Positions 1 through 9,400 of a DNA stretch of 53,164 nt are shown here, piece after piece. Every line of letters starts with the position of its first letter. The stretch's first letter is position 1. The notes under the pieces were generated by a model. It saw only the letters and a list, made by a program, of their open reading frames with translations. It did no database searches and was not told where the DNA came from. A program made the translations under genes and the position numbers. Location: the NCBI GenBank assembly GCA_003249935.1, contig QKHT01000121.1, positions 1 through 53,164 of the forward strand, in the 5' to 3' direction. Source of the DNA: Bacteroidota bacterium (lineage in GTDB: Bacteria > Bacteroidota > Bacteroidia > Bacteroidales > UBA5342).

Positions 1-294
1 GGCATCGATACACCCGAAAATATAGCAGCCGGCTTTCCCGAGGATTTGTTTGCGGTTCGAACCGAAAAATTGTATACTGCTACAAGAATACTGCATACGC
101 TGCCCGATGTAATGTCGGTTCACAGCTTTGGCCAATACCTGCATGTGGTAACGCCTAAAGGTTTGTACAATACCGGTTCAATCGAACAATGGCTCCAAAA
201 TGGCGGTGTTGAAATGGCCGAAGTGCGCGTGTCGGCTGCCTCAATCGAAGATATGTTTATGTACTTGTTAAGCGAAAAAGATGGTGGAAACTAA
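1..294 (+). CDS. ABC transporter ATP-binding protein, C-terminal fragment (5' end outside the window)
   Basis: The reading frame is open from the first base and ends at 294, so only the last 97 residues are visible; the Walker motifs lie upstream of the window. The tail has the post-ATPase pattern of ABC-2 exporter ATPases (VHSFGQYLHVVTP, then ASIEDMFMYLL), the region that follows the D-loop and H-loop. It overlaps the next ATPase gene by 14 bases, and two ABC-2 permease genes follow, which matches an exporter with two ATPases and two permeases as in E. coli YbhF-YbhS-YbhR, where the two ATPases are fused. A TTG inside the frame at 46 is not a real start. Assignment as an ABC ATPase rests on this tail plus context. 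Confidence 0.8.
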   Translation, partial: GIDTPENIAAGFPEDLFAVRTEKLYTATRILHTLPDVMSVHSFGQYLHVVTPKGLYNTGSIEQWLQNGGVEMAEVRVSAASIEDMFMYLLSEKDGGN

Positions 295-1012
295 CGAAAA
301 GGTGATTGTGTGTAAAAACATGGTGAAAAGGTTCGGCAGTTTTGTGGCCGACGATAACCTTACGTTCGATGTGTACAAAGGCGAAATATTTGGCTTTCTT
401 GGTGCCAATGGTGCCGGAAAAACAACGGCCATCCGTATTTTGTGCGGACTGCTGGAGCCTACCTCGGGTGATATATCGGTTGCCGGATGCGATGTATACA
501 AGCAAACCGAACAACTCAAGCGGCGCATTGGATACATGAGTCAGCGCTTTTCGCTATACGAGGATCTTACAGTTTACGAAAATATTCGTTTTTATGGCGG
601 TATTTATGGTATGGATGCCAAAGTGCGTCGCCAAAAAACCGACGACATGCTCGAAAAACTGGGCATAGCCGATCAAAAAAACCGATTGGTGGCCTCCATG
701 CCGTTGGGTTGGAAGCAAAAACTGGCTTTTTCGTTGGCTATTTTACACGATCCGCAAATTGTGTTTTTGGATGAACCAACGGGTGGGGTTGACCCTGTAA
801 CCCGTCGCCAATTCTGGAATTTGATTTACGAAGCGGTTGAAAAGGGCATTACAGTGTTTGTTACCACGCATTACATGGACGAAGCCGAATATTGCGATCG
901 TGTTTCGATTATGAATAATGGCCGGATAGAAGCTCTCGATACGCCGCAAAGGCTCAAAAAACTGTATCAGGCCGAAAATATGGACGAAGTATTTTTAAAA
1001 ATTGCACGATGA
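281..1012 (+). CDS. ABC transporter ATP-binding protein (YbhF-like second ATPase)
   Basis: Cytoplasmic ATPase of an ABC-2 type exporter. The 243-residue protein has Walker A GANGAGKTT near residues 42-50, a Q-loop around YMSQRFSLYEDLT, Walker B IVFLDEPTGGVD near 164-175, and an H-loop histidine in VTTHYMDEAEYC. The ABC signature is degenerate: the region before Walker B reads PLGWKQKLAF rather than LSGGQ, which is usual in YbhF-like ATPases. It overlaps the preceding ATPase gene and overlaps the downstream permease by four bases (ATGA), so translation is probably coupled. The substrate cannot be read from the sequence; relatives export drugs, cations or lipids. Confidence 0.92.
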   Translation: MVETNEKVIVCKNMVKRFGSFVADDNLTFDVYKGEIFGFLGANGAGKTTAIRILCGLLEPTSGDISVAGCDVYKQTEQLKRRIGYMSQRFSLYEDLTVYENIRFYGGIYGMDAKVRRQKTDDMLEKLGIADQKNRLVASMPLGWKQKLAFSLAILHDPQIVFLDEPTGGVDPVTRRQFWNLIYEAVEKGITVFVTTHYMDEAEYCDRVSIMNNGRIEALDTPQRLKKLYQAENMDEVFLKIAR

Positions 1013-2115
1013 ACCGATTTTTTGGATTTTTAATTAAAGAGTTTCGCCATATTTTACGCGACAGGCGCACACTTGGCATACTCATATTTATTCCCATTGC
1101 ACAGCTCATGTTGTTTGGTTTTGTGCTTACCAACGAAATTAAAAACATAAACATGGCCGTGGTCGACTATTCGCACAGTGATTTGTCGCGAAAACTGATT
1201 AGCCGCATCAACGCGTCGCAGTATTTTACCGTGGCCTACCCATCGGCATCGGAAAACGAATTGCCGGCATTGATGCGGAGTGGTAAAATTAAAGTGGCAA
1301 TGGTGATTAACCGCGATTTCGAAACGGAGTTTATAAACCACCAGCGGTCGTCGGTGCAAATTATTGCCGATGGATCGGAACCTAATATGGCGCGATTAGT
1401 GGTAAATTATACTCAAAATACCATTAGTGCGGTACTTATGGATCAGTTTAGTGTGAAACCGGAATTGGCGGCCATTAAACCCGAGGTACGCATGATGTTT
1501 AACGAAACCATGAAGGAGTCGTACAATTTTGTGCCCGGACTGATTGCCGTTATTCTTATGCTTATATCGGCCATGATGACGGCCTTAACCATTGCCCGCG
1601 AAAAAGAGAGTGGAACAATGGAAATTTTGCTTGCCTCGCCCATAAAGCCCATACAGATTATTGCAGGTAAGGTCATGCCGTATTTGCTAATCTCTTTTAT
1701 TAATATTTGTGTGATCCTCTTGCTGGGCGTGCTGGTGTTCGGCGTACCGATTAAGGGTAGTTTGCTGCTGTTTCTTTTTGAGTGTACGCTGTTTATTTTA
1801 GTGGCACTGAGTTTGGGTATTCTTATTTCAACAGTGGTAAAAACCCAAATGACAGCCATGATGATGTCGGGTTTTGGCTTGATGTTGCCTACACTGTTGT
1901 TGTCCGGTTTTATTTTTCCGATTAAAAACATGCCGGTTGTCTTACAGGTGGTTTCGGCCGCCATGCCGCCGCGGTGGTTTATTGCCATGGCACGCGATAT
2001 TATGATAAAGGGTTCAACCTTTGCCGATGTATGGTTTCCTACGCTTGTACTCGGCGGAATGACGGCTTTTTTACTTTTGGTTTCTGCACGTAAATTTAAA
2101 AACCGCCTCGAATAA
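1009..2115 (+). CDS. ABC-2 type transporter permease (YbhS/YbhR family)
   Basis: Inner-membrane subunit of the exporter. The 368-residue protein has an N-terminal transmembrane segment (LGILIFIPIAQLMLFGFVL), a large extracytoplasmic domain of about 130 residues (MAVVDYSHSDLSRKLISRI onward), then five or six hydrophobic segments from residue 175. The sequence AREKESGTMEILLASP between the first two of these is the hallmark of the ABC2_membrane_3 family. The gene starts within the ATGA overlap with the ATPase and is followed after 16 bases by a paralogous permease, so the two probably form a heterodimer. No cargo-specific feature is visible. Confidence 0.93.
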   Translation: MNRFFGFLIKEFRHILRDRRTLGILIFIPIAQLMLFGFVLTNEIKNINMAVVDYSHSDLSRKLISRINASQYFTVAYPSASENELPALMRSGKIKVAMVINRDFETEFINHQRSSVQIIADGSEPNMARLVVNYTQNTISAVLMDQFSVKPELAAIKPEVRMMFNETMKESYNFVPGLIAVILMLISAMMTALTIAREKESGTMEILLASPIKPIQIIAGKVMPYLLISFINICVILLLGVLVFGVPIKGSLLLFLFECTLFILVALSLGILISTVVKTQMTAMMMSGFGLMLPTLLLSGFIFPIKNMPVVLQVVSAAMPPRWFIAMARDIMIKGSTFADVWFPTLVLGGMTAFLLLVSARKFKNRLE

Positions 2116-2131
2116 AAAAATTTAAAATAAG

Positions 2132-3247
2132 ATGAAAACATTATTATATATTCTTCAGAAAGAGTTTATTCAGGTTTTTAGAAACAAGGGCATGTTGCCG
2201 ATTATTTTTGTATTGCCGATAGTACAAATGATGGTACTGGTGTTTGCGGCAACCTACGATTTAAAGCGGGTAGATATTGCCATTGTCGACAACGATTTGT
2301 CGGCTACCTCGCGGCAATTGGTTTCCAAAATTCAGGGTAATCCGTTTTTTAAAATATCCGGTTCATCCCAAAACCGTGGCGATGCCAATTATGCCCTTAT
2401 CGATAACAGTGCCGATCTGGCTCTTATAATACCACAAAATACAGGAAAAAAAATAGGCAATAATGGCGCCGCGCCGGTTCAAATTATTGTAAATGCCATC
2501 AATGGTAATTCGGCTCAGCTCTCCACGGCTTATCTTTCAGGCATTATCAGTGCCTTTAACTCAAATCTGATGATTGAAAAAGGAGGCAAAGTGCCTGGGG
2601 TTATTTCCGGCGAAGGGATCTCGGCCCGATATTGGTTCAACGAAGACCTTAACTACCGTATTTATATGGCTCCGGGTATTCTGGTGGTACTGGTAACCGT
2701 AATTGGTCTTTTTTTGGGAGGTATGAACCTTGTGCGCGAAAAGGAGATTGGTACCATCGAACAAATTAACGTAACGCCCATTAAAAAGTGGCAGTTTTTG
2801 CTCGGTAAGCTGATGCCTTTTTTAATTATCGGCTTATTCGATCTGGGGCTTGGTCTTACTTTAGCGCGCATCGCTTTTGGAATGCCGGTGACGGGTAGTT
2901 TGCTCTTTTTGTTTAGCGTTGCGGCAATTTACCTTGTGGTGGTACTGGCTTTGGGGTTGCTGATGTCGACCATTAGCCAAACGCAGCAACAGGTTACTTT
3001 TGTGGCCTACTTTTCGATGATGATTTTTGTGCTGATGAGTGGGTTGTTTACACCCGTAGAGAGTATGCCACAATGGGCGCAAACGGTAAATTATCTCAAT
3101 CCGTTATACTATTTTGTGCTTATTATGCGTAGTGTAACCTTAAAAGGAGCTGGTTTTGTGGATTTATGGCCAAAGATCGCTGCTCTGGCCGGTTATGCGG
3201 TACTATTTATGTCGCTGGCTATAAACCGGTATCGAAAAACGGTGTGA
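2132..3247 (+). CDS. ABC-2 type transporter permease (second subunit)
   Basis: Paralogue of the preceding permease with the same plan: an N-terminal membrane segment (MLPIIFVLPIVQMMVLVFA), a soluble extracytoplasmic domain (VDIAIVDNDLSATSRQLV), then a C-terminal membrane domain with the family motif REKEIGTIEQINVTPI. At 371 residues it is full length. It is the last gene of the exporter operon; a strong hairpin follows within 10 bases of the stop codon. The membrane-fusion partner expected for such a system (HlyD/YbhG type) is not in the window and would lie upstream of base 1. Confidence 0.93.
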   Translation: MKTLLYILQKEFIQVFRNKGMLPIIFVLPIVQMMVLVFAATYDLKRVDIAIVDNDLSATSRQLVSKIQGNPFFKISGSSQNRGDANYALIDNSADLALIIPQNTGKKIGNNGAAPVQIIVNAINGNSAQLSTAYLSGIISAFNSNLMIEKGGKVPGVISGEGISARYWFNEDLNYRIYMAPGILVVLVTVIGLFLGGMNLVREKEIGTIEQINVTPIKKWQFLLGKLMPFLIIGLFDLGLGLTLARIAFGMPVTGSLLFLFSVAAIYLVVVLALGLLMSTISQTQQQVTFVAYFSMMIFVLMSGLFTPVESMPQWAQTVNYLNPLYYFVLIMRSVTLKGAGFVDLWPKIAALAGYAVLFMSLAINRYRKTV

Positions 3248-3252
3248 AAAAG

Positions 3253-3286
3253 ATGCGTAGTGAATGGATTTCCATCCACTACGCAT
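3253..3286. terminator. Hairpin between convergent genes, probable bidirectional terminator
   Basis: A 15-bp inverted repeat with one mismatch (3253-3267 against 3272-3286) around a four-base loop fills the 45-base gap between the exporter operon and the convergent nitrilase-fusion gene. A-rich sequence on the left supplies a U-tract for the minus-strand transcript. Confidence 0.7.
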
Positions 3287-3292
3287 AGGAAA

Positions 3293-4831
3293 TTAGCTTT
3301 TTAAACCTGTTCTTTTCAGTTCGTACAAATTGAGCCGTCGATCTTTAAGGTTTTTTACCGCACCGTAATGGTGTAAATCGCGCAGCAAATCAAGGTCTAC
3401 ATCGGCAATTACAATCATTTCGGTATTAGGTGTGGCTTCGGATTTTATGCCGTTTAACGGAAAGGCAAAGTCGCATGGGGTAAACACCATCGACTGTGCG
3501 AACTGTACATCCATATTGTGTACTTTTGGAAGGTTGCCCACACTACCCGCAATGGCTACAAAACATTCGTTTTCAATGGCACGGGCCATGGCACAATGGC
3601 GCACGCGCGAATAACCGTTTTGTGTATCGGTTAAAAACGGTACAAACAAAATATCCATGCCTTCGTCGGCTAATATGCGCGATAGTTCCGGAAACTCTAC
3701 ATCGTAACAAATGAGAATGCCAATTTTTCCGCAATCGGTATCGAATGTTTTGAGCTTGTCGCCACCTTTCATACCCCATATTTTGGCTTCATCGGGTGTA
3801 ACATGTATTTTTTCGAACCGTTCAATGGCACCGTCTCTTTTGCATAAATAACCTACATTATACAAAACCCCGTTTACAATTTCGGGCATGCTGCCGGTAA
3901 TAATATTGATATTGTAAGAAATGGCCAATTTCGAAAATTCTGTAACGATGTCTTTTGTAAATAGCGCAAGTTTGCGTATGGCTTCCGATTCGCTCAAATG
4001 GTTATGTTCGGCCATTAACGGTGCATTGAAAAACTCCGGAAAGAGTGCAAAATCACTGCGGTATCCACTTAATGCATCCACAAAATATTCGCATTGATCC
4101 ATCAACTCTTTTAATCCGCTATACGGTCGCATTTGCCATTGTACTAAGCCCAGTCTGACCTCCCTTTTGCTCAATTGCGGCTTTTTCGAAATCTTTTCAT
4201 AGTAAATATTATCCCATTTCAGCAATACGGCAAATTCCTGCGATGCACTATCGCCTTCGAGATAACCTTTTAGCACTTTTATCGGGTGAAAATCGTTCGA
4301 AAGTTGAAAATTTAAAACCGGGTCGTGGATTTCGCGCAATTTTACTTTTTCGATATACTCCTTTGGCGAGAGTGTATCGGCATATTTGTGGTAATTCGGA
4401 ATTCGGCCACCGAATACAATGGCTTTTAAATTAAGCTTTTCGCACAGTTCTTTGCGGTATTCATACAGTCGTCGACCAAGTCGTTGTCCGCGAAATTCGT
4501 TTTTTATAAATACATCAATGCCATATAGCGTATCGCCGTACCTGCTAATGGTATTAAAAGTGTAGTTACCTGTAATTTCGCGATAGGTATGATTGTTTTC
4601 AAATTTGGCATAATTTATTACAATAGATAATGCACAACCAACAATGTGTCCATCAAATTTTATAGCGACTTGTCCTTCCGGAAACTTTTCGATTAAAGTA
4701 TTAATATGATGTTCTTTCCAGTATGCATCGGGCATTGTGGCATAGGCTTCGATCATAATCTCTTTCAGTTGGGGGTAATCCTCTTTTTTAAGCAAAACCA
4801 ATTGGATGTTTTGCATTGTAAACTTATCCAT
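3293..4831 (-). CDS. Bifunctional GNAT N-acetyltransferase / carbon-nitrogen hydrolase (nitrilase superfamily) fusion
   Basis: A 512-residue fusion. Residues about 5-215 form a GNAT domain; the acetyl-CoA loop is seen in RGQRLGRRLYEYRKEL. Residues about 225-510 form a nitrilase-superfamily domain with the complete Glu-Lys-Cys triad: Glu in FALFPEFF, Lys in FEKIHVTPDE and the nucleophile Cys in GILICYDVEFPE. This two-domain architecture is known as a conserved bacterial family without a firmly assigned substrate; amidase activity on a small acylated amine is an inference. The start at 4831 gives MDKFTMQNIQL; a start five codons later is possible. It is monocistronic or cotranscribed with the SRAP gene 149 bases upstream. 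Confidence 0.9.
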   Translation of the reverse strand: MDKFTMQNIQLVLLKKEDYPQLKEIMIEAYATMPDAYWKEHHINTLIEKFPEGQVAIKFDGHIVGCALSIVINYAKFENNHTYREITGNYTFNTISRYGDTLYGIDVFIKNEFRGQRLGRRLYEYRKELCEKLNLKAIVFGGRIPNYHKYADTLSPKEYIEKVKLREIHDPVLNFQLSNDFHPIKVLKGYLEGDSASQEFAVLLKWDNIYYEKISKKPQLSKREVRLGLVQWQMRPYSGLKELMDQCEYFVDALSGYRSDFALFPEFFNAPLMAEHNHLSESEAIRKLALFTKDIVTEFSKLAISYNINIITGSMPEIVNGVLYNVGYLCKRDGAIERFEKIHVTPDEAKIWGMKGGDKLKTFDTDCGKIGILICYDVEFPELSRILADEGMDILFVPFLTDTQNGYSRVRHCAMARAIENECFVAIAGSVGNLPKVHNMDVQFAQSMVFTPCDFAFPLNGIKSEATPNTEMIVIADVDLDLLRDLHHYGAVKNLKDRRLNLYELKRTGLKS

Positions 4832-4980
4832 ATTATTGTTTATTATTTGTGTTTTGATGATAAAGTATTGAAAATTTTAGGCGTAAAAATATGTCATGCT
4901 AAAGTTTTGGGCATTTTATATTTTTATTTTGTGTTAATTATTGATAGCTAATATAGTCAAAATAATATCCAAATCCAAAA

Positions 4981-5772
4981 TCATGACCGTTTTTTGTTGT
5001 GTCCCATACCCTGCAAATGCAAATCGTTTTGCGTACGTATTTCCACCTCGGGCATCAGTCTTTCGCCTTTGGGTTGAATGAAATCGAGGGCGTTATTTCC
5101 AATATTTCGTATATCCTGTGAAATGGGATAGGCGTTCATCTGTTCGGCCGGAAAAGGGTGCATCATAGCCGTTACTTCCGACAAAGGCAGTTCGTTACGC
5201 AACCATCGGGCTTCGTTATGTCGGGGCAAAATAAGCGGGCAACGATGGTGCGGAATCATTTGCATCAGGCTGTTGGCCGCCGTAGTAATAATGGCAAATC
5301 CATGCATCGTTTCACGCGTTTCGGGGTTCAGCCAGGTGTCCCAAATGCCTGCCATGGCAAATGGTCGCTGCTGGTTGCGCAAATAAACCAAATAGGGCTT
5401 TGCCAATTTTTCTAAAGTCGTTCCTTCGATAAAAGCATCGGCAAGTACCAGACACCGTTTGCTGCGAATGGGTGTGCGAAATGCCGGTTTGGTAATGATG
5501 TCTTTCGATCCCGCATACAACGGCCAATCTTCTTTGTTTCTGTCGCCTTCGGCCCGGGCGTTAAACAAATACATTGGTTTTTTGGCCCACGATGGGGTAA
5601 GGCCAAAGGTCATCATCGTCAGGGTGTTTTGGGCTGAACCGGTAATTACCGCAGCTTGTTGGCCGGGACCAATATTGTACGATGGTTTATAGCCCAAACC
5701 CTCGGGTATGGATATATTAAACCGTTTTTCGATGACTTCAGCCTTCTGTGTTAATATATATCGTCCGCACAT
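4981..5772 (-). CDS. SOS response-associated peptidase (SRAP, YedK/HMCES family)
   Basis: The protein starts with MCGRYIL: after methionine removal Cys2 becomes the N-terminal catalytic residue, which in this family forms a thiazolidine crosslink with abasic sites in single-stranded DNA. Other family marks are the NARAEG segment near residue 72, the glutamate in FIEGTT near residue 115 and the histidines of MIPHHRCPLIL near 173. At 263 residues it is slightly longer than E. coli YedK, with a basic tail (GHNKKRS). The role is shielding abasic lesions at replication forks. It is divergent from the signalling operon across the repeat-bearing gap. Confidence 0.95.
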   Translation of the reverse strand: MCGRYILTQKAEVIEKRFNISIPEGLGYKPSYNIGPGQQAAVITGSAQNTLTMMTFGLTPSWAKKPMYLFNARAEGDRNKEDWPLYAGSKDIITKPAFRTPIRSKRCLVLADAFIEGTTLEKLAKPYLVYLRNQQRPFAMAGIWDTWLNPETRETMHGFAIITTAANSLMQMIPHHRCPLILPRHNEARWLRNELPLSEVTAMMHPFPAEQMNAYPISQDIRNIGNNALDFIQPKGERLMPEVEIRTQNDLHLQGMGHNKKRS

Positions 5773-5993
5773 TTTTAATCTTTTGCCTTAAAATTACAAA
5801 CTTCTGTTTTAAAAACCGAAATATTTGCGAAGTGTTGATATTTCTCATTAAATTATCGCATTGTTTTATGCGCATTAATGGTTGAACCGCCTGCCGTAAG
5901 ATCTGCTTAACCGGTAAGCCAGTCCGTATTTTTGACTTACATCGTTGGTTATGTAAATGCCATTTTTAGCATGTTTGAACCAAAAAAAACAAA

Positions 5994-6170
5994 ATCGGGG
6001 TCAAAATATAAACTTTCCTTCATTTTTTGTACGCTCGCGTTCATTTCGACCCCGATGTCGTATGTTTTGACCCCGATGTCGTATGTTTCGACCCCGATGT
6101 CGTATGTTTTGACCCCGATGTCGTACGTTTCGACCCCGATGTCGTACGTTTCGACCCCGTTCGCGTTCAT
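5994..6170. repeat. Five-copy 21-bp tandem repeat with flanking inverted and direct copies
   Basis: Five full units of consensus GACCCCGATGTCGTAYGTTTY run without spacers at 6048-6068, 6069-6089, 6090-6110, 6111-6131 and 6132-6152, followed by a truncated GACCCC. Units differ only at position 17 (T/C) and position 21 (T/C). A 17-base segment at 5994-6010 is the inverted copy of the junction of two units (16 of 17 matches). A 13-base direct repeat (CGYTCGCGTTCAT, 6032-6044 and 6158-6170) brackets the array. 21 bp is two helical turns, so units face the same side of the DNA. On the minus strand the array would encode heptapeptides TYDIGVE/K from an ATG at 6170 (73 codons); whether that is translated is unknown. 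Confidence 0.92.
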
Positions 6171-6358
6171 TTTTTTTAGAAATTGCTCTTTTACTCAGGG
6201 GGTGTTCATTTGCAGGATAAACCAAAAATACGGTTATTGAAGTCAATATTAAATTTGTATTTTTTTAAAGTGTTAAAGTGGTTTTTCTTAGTGCGTTATC
6301 ACAAGTTGGTAAATTCTTATTTATTCATCGGCTGGCTCTCTGAATTAGGTGGTTTTAT

Positions 6359-6389
6359 TTGTATTCCACACAAAAAACATATAAGTTTG
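6359..6389 (+). promoter_or_regulatory. Promoter of the signalling operon
   Basis: TTG at 6359-6361 (TTTG from 6358), a 20-base spacer and TAAGTTTG at 6382-6389 match the Bacteroidota -33/-7 consensus. The start codon lies 30 bases downstream. Confidence 0.75.
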
Positions 6390-6418
6390 TGTTGTTAAAA
6401 TGATGTAAAGTTTAGATT

Positions 6419-9400
6419 ATGATAAAATTTAACGATTTTCGGATTGCGAATAAAGTTATCTCGGTATTTGTGGTATTACTGATGTTCTTTTTTATTTACA
6501 AAGTCATAACCCTTAATCGTTTGCGTCTTTTTTCGGACGAATACGAATCTGTCATGCGTTTGGATAACACATTTCGGTCTGATATTTCTGAGGTTGGTCA
6601 TTTAATTATGGATTTCGATTCTATAGTCGATTTGGTGAATAATTCGGTAAATGAACATAATAGCAGTGATTTGATTAAGGCCAACGAACAACTTCATTTA
6701 AAGGTTAATGAATTAATTGGTTCAAACCCCGAATCCAAATCAAGCGTAGCCTTTACAAAACTTACCACCGTTTTTGCCAGGTTTACCGATTTGTCGCATC
6801 AGGCCATTCAAATAACCAGTAGTCATCAAATGCTCGATAATCAACGATATTTTAATCTTAAAGAAGTAACCCGTGAGTTAATGCACTCACTTTATATATT
6901 GCATGACGAGCAGAGTTCATTACATTATGGGGTTCAGCTAAAAAAAATAGAGCAATACCGAAAAAACGAATATGCGTCCGGTATTTGGTTTTTACTCATG
7001 CTGGTTGTAATCATTTATATTGCTTACATTCTTACACGCAATCTGATTCGCCGCATCGAAAAGCTTAAACTAAATGTTGAAAAGGTGGCCAAAGGCAATT
7101 TTGATGTGGATTATTCTGATTATAAACACGATGAGGTTGGTGAGCTTAATGCCGATTTTGGATTAATGACCAAATCGCTCAAAAATACCATTGGCGAACT
7201 TGAAAAGCAAAACTGGATTAAGGATGGCGTAGCCAAACTATCGAAAGAAACCAGTGGTGATAAAAGTGTACGCGAAATTTGTGACGTGGCCATATCGTTT
7301 ATTTGCCGATATTTAGATGCCGGTACCGGCGTTATTTACCATTTTAACGAAGAGGAAAATCACCTGAAAATGGTTTCGAGTTATGCTTTTACCGAACGCG
7401 ATATCCTGAGTAGTATTGTTGTTCCCGGCGAAGGCATTGTTGGGCAGGTGGCCCTCGAACGAAAACCGATTCTCATGAAGAATGTTTTGCGGTCGCAACG
7501 CCTTATAAACTCAGGAATTGTAAGTGAACCACCCCTTTTTATTTATACCTTACCATTGGTGTACGTTAATAATCTGGTCGGCGTTTTGGAAATTGCATCG
7601 CTACAATCTTTTAGTGCGTTGCAATCCGATTTTCTTTCCGAATCTGTTTTTAGCCTTGCTTCTTCGGTATTTATTGCCCATCAAAGCGATAAAATAAAAC
7701 GGCTTTTGGCCGATTCTAAGCAGCATGCGGCCGAGGTTCAGAAAATAAATGAAGCACTGGAAGAACAAAAGCAAGTGCTTGAGGTTCAAAGCCGAAACTT
7801 ACAGGAAAGTAATGCGCAACTCGAAATTCAGCAACAAATGTTGCAACAACAGAGTGAAGAACTGCAACAAAGCAATGCGCAACTCGAAGAACAACAGCAA
7901 CAACTACAGCAACAAAGCGAAGAGCTGCAACAAAGCAACGCACAACTCGAAATTCAAAAGAGTCGTGTAGAAAAACAGATGGCCGAGGTAACCATCATGA
8001 ACAACGAGCTGAAAGAGGCCCGTAAAGCACTCGACGAAAAAGCCAACATGCTCGAAACCGCGAATAAATATAAAGGCGAATTTATGGCCAATATGAGTCA
8101 CGAACTTCGTACACCGCTCAACTCGGTTATTTTGTTGTCGCAACTGCTGGGCAAAAACAAAGCGGGAAACATGACACCCGAAGATGTAGCCAAATTGTCG
8201 GTAATAAACAATGCCGGAAACGAACTGCTCCGTCTTATAAACGATTTACTCGATCTGTCGAAAATTGAAGCCGGCCGTGTTGAACTTGAGGTTCGCCAGT
8301 TTATGGTCGACGAAATTCTCGAAGAACAAAGGGCCTATTTTTCGTCGGTAGCGTTGGACAAAAACCTTGTTTTTACTATCGAAAACCTTTTAACAGAACC
8401 TAACCGAATGATTGTAAGCGATAGCTTGCGCATTTCTCAAATACTGCGCAACTTTTTATCCAATGCATTTAAATTTACTTCGAAAGGTGGCGTAACCTTA
8501 TCGGTAAGCGATGCCAATATGAAACCTTATGCCATTAAATTGATGGTAACCGATACAGGAATTGGTATCCCTGAGGATAAACTCGATTTAATTTTTGAAG
8601 CTTTTAAACAGGTAGATGGCGGTGTATCGCGCATGTATGGCGGAACCGGACTCGGGCTTTCAATATCACTTCAGTTGTCTGCAATTTTAAAGGGAAAAAT
8701 TGCCGTTGAAAGTCATCAGGGCGAAGGCAGCCGCTTTATTCTTTATCTGCCCGATGTATTAAATAGTACCGACGAGCCTTTGGTTCACGCCCCAAAAGGT
8801 CAACAGCCGGTTCAACCCGAAATAAAAGCAGACCATCGAAAAGATACCAATATGATATTTAACGACGATAGAAACCATCTGTTGGTTAATGACGATGTGG
8901 TATTAATTATTGAAGATGATACCAATTTTGCTACCATTGTGGTTGATGTAGTGAGAGATGCCGGCAAAAAAGCCATTGTCGCCGTAACAGGTAACGAAGG
9001 ACTGAAGATGGCCGAAAAATACAATCCAAAAGGAATTATTTTAGATATTGGGTTGCCCGACATTGACGGAATTGAGGTGTTGCATATACTTAAAACTACT
9101 GCTACCCTGCGCAATATTCCGGTACATGTGGTTACCGGTAGAGATAATGCGTCGATTGAGGCCATTAAAGAGGGTGCCATTGGATATGTTCAAAAACCCG
9201 TAAACGAGGTTCAGCTCAACACCGTTATCGAATCGCTAATGGCTACGCCCGACAATAGTAAAAAAACGGTACTTATCGTTGAAGATAATGCCAACGAACT
9301 TATTGCAATTACCGAGGTAATTAAAGAAATCGGGGTTCAAATTTTGGTGGCAAACAGCTTAACATCGGCGATGGAGGTTGTATCGGGTGCTACTGTCGAT

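Larger units (their letters stand above)
5773..6418. other. Gene-free region between divergent SRAP and hybrid-kinase genes
   Basis: 646 bases with no convincing gene. It contains a 6-bp inverted repeat (5937-5942 and 5951-5956), a TATTTTTG box on the plus strand at 5927-5934, the 21-bp repeat array at 6048-6152 with flanking copies, and the kinase promoter near 6359-6389. Open frames cross the array on both strands because the unit is a multiple of three, but none has homology I recognise. Confidence 0.7.

Noticed and set aside
1443-2141. Minus-strand gene opposite the ABC permease
   Set aside because: A long open frame antisense to a clear permease gene; its translation has no recognisable domain and reflects the codon pattern of the real gene.
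6048-6152. CRISPR array
   Set aside because: The 21-bp units are directly adjacent with no spacers between them, and there are no cas genes in the window.
5932-6240. Plus-strand protein-coding gene across the repeats
   Set aside because: The frame begins with a TTG inside a promoter-like TATTTTTG box and its product is only repeat translation plus low-complexity sequence; openness is explained by the unit length being a multiple of three.
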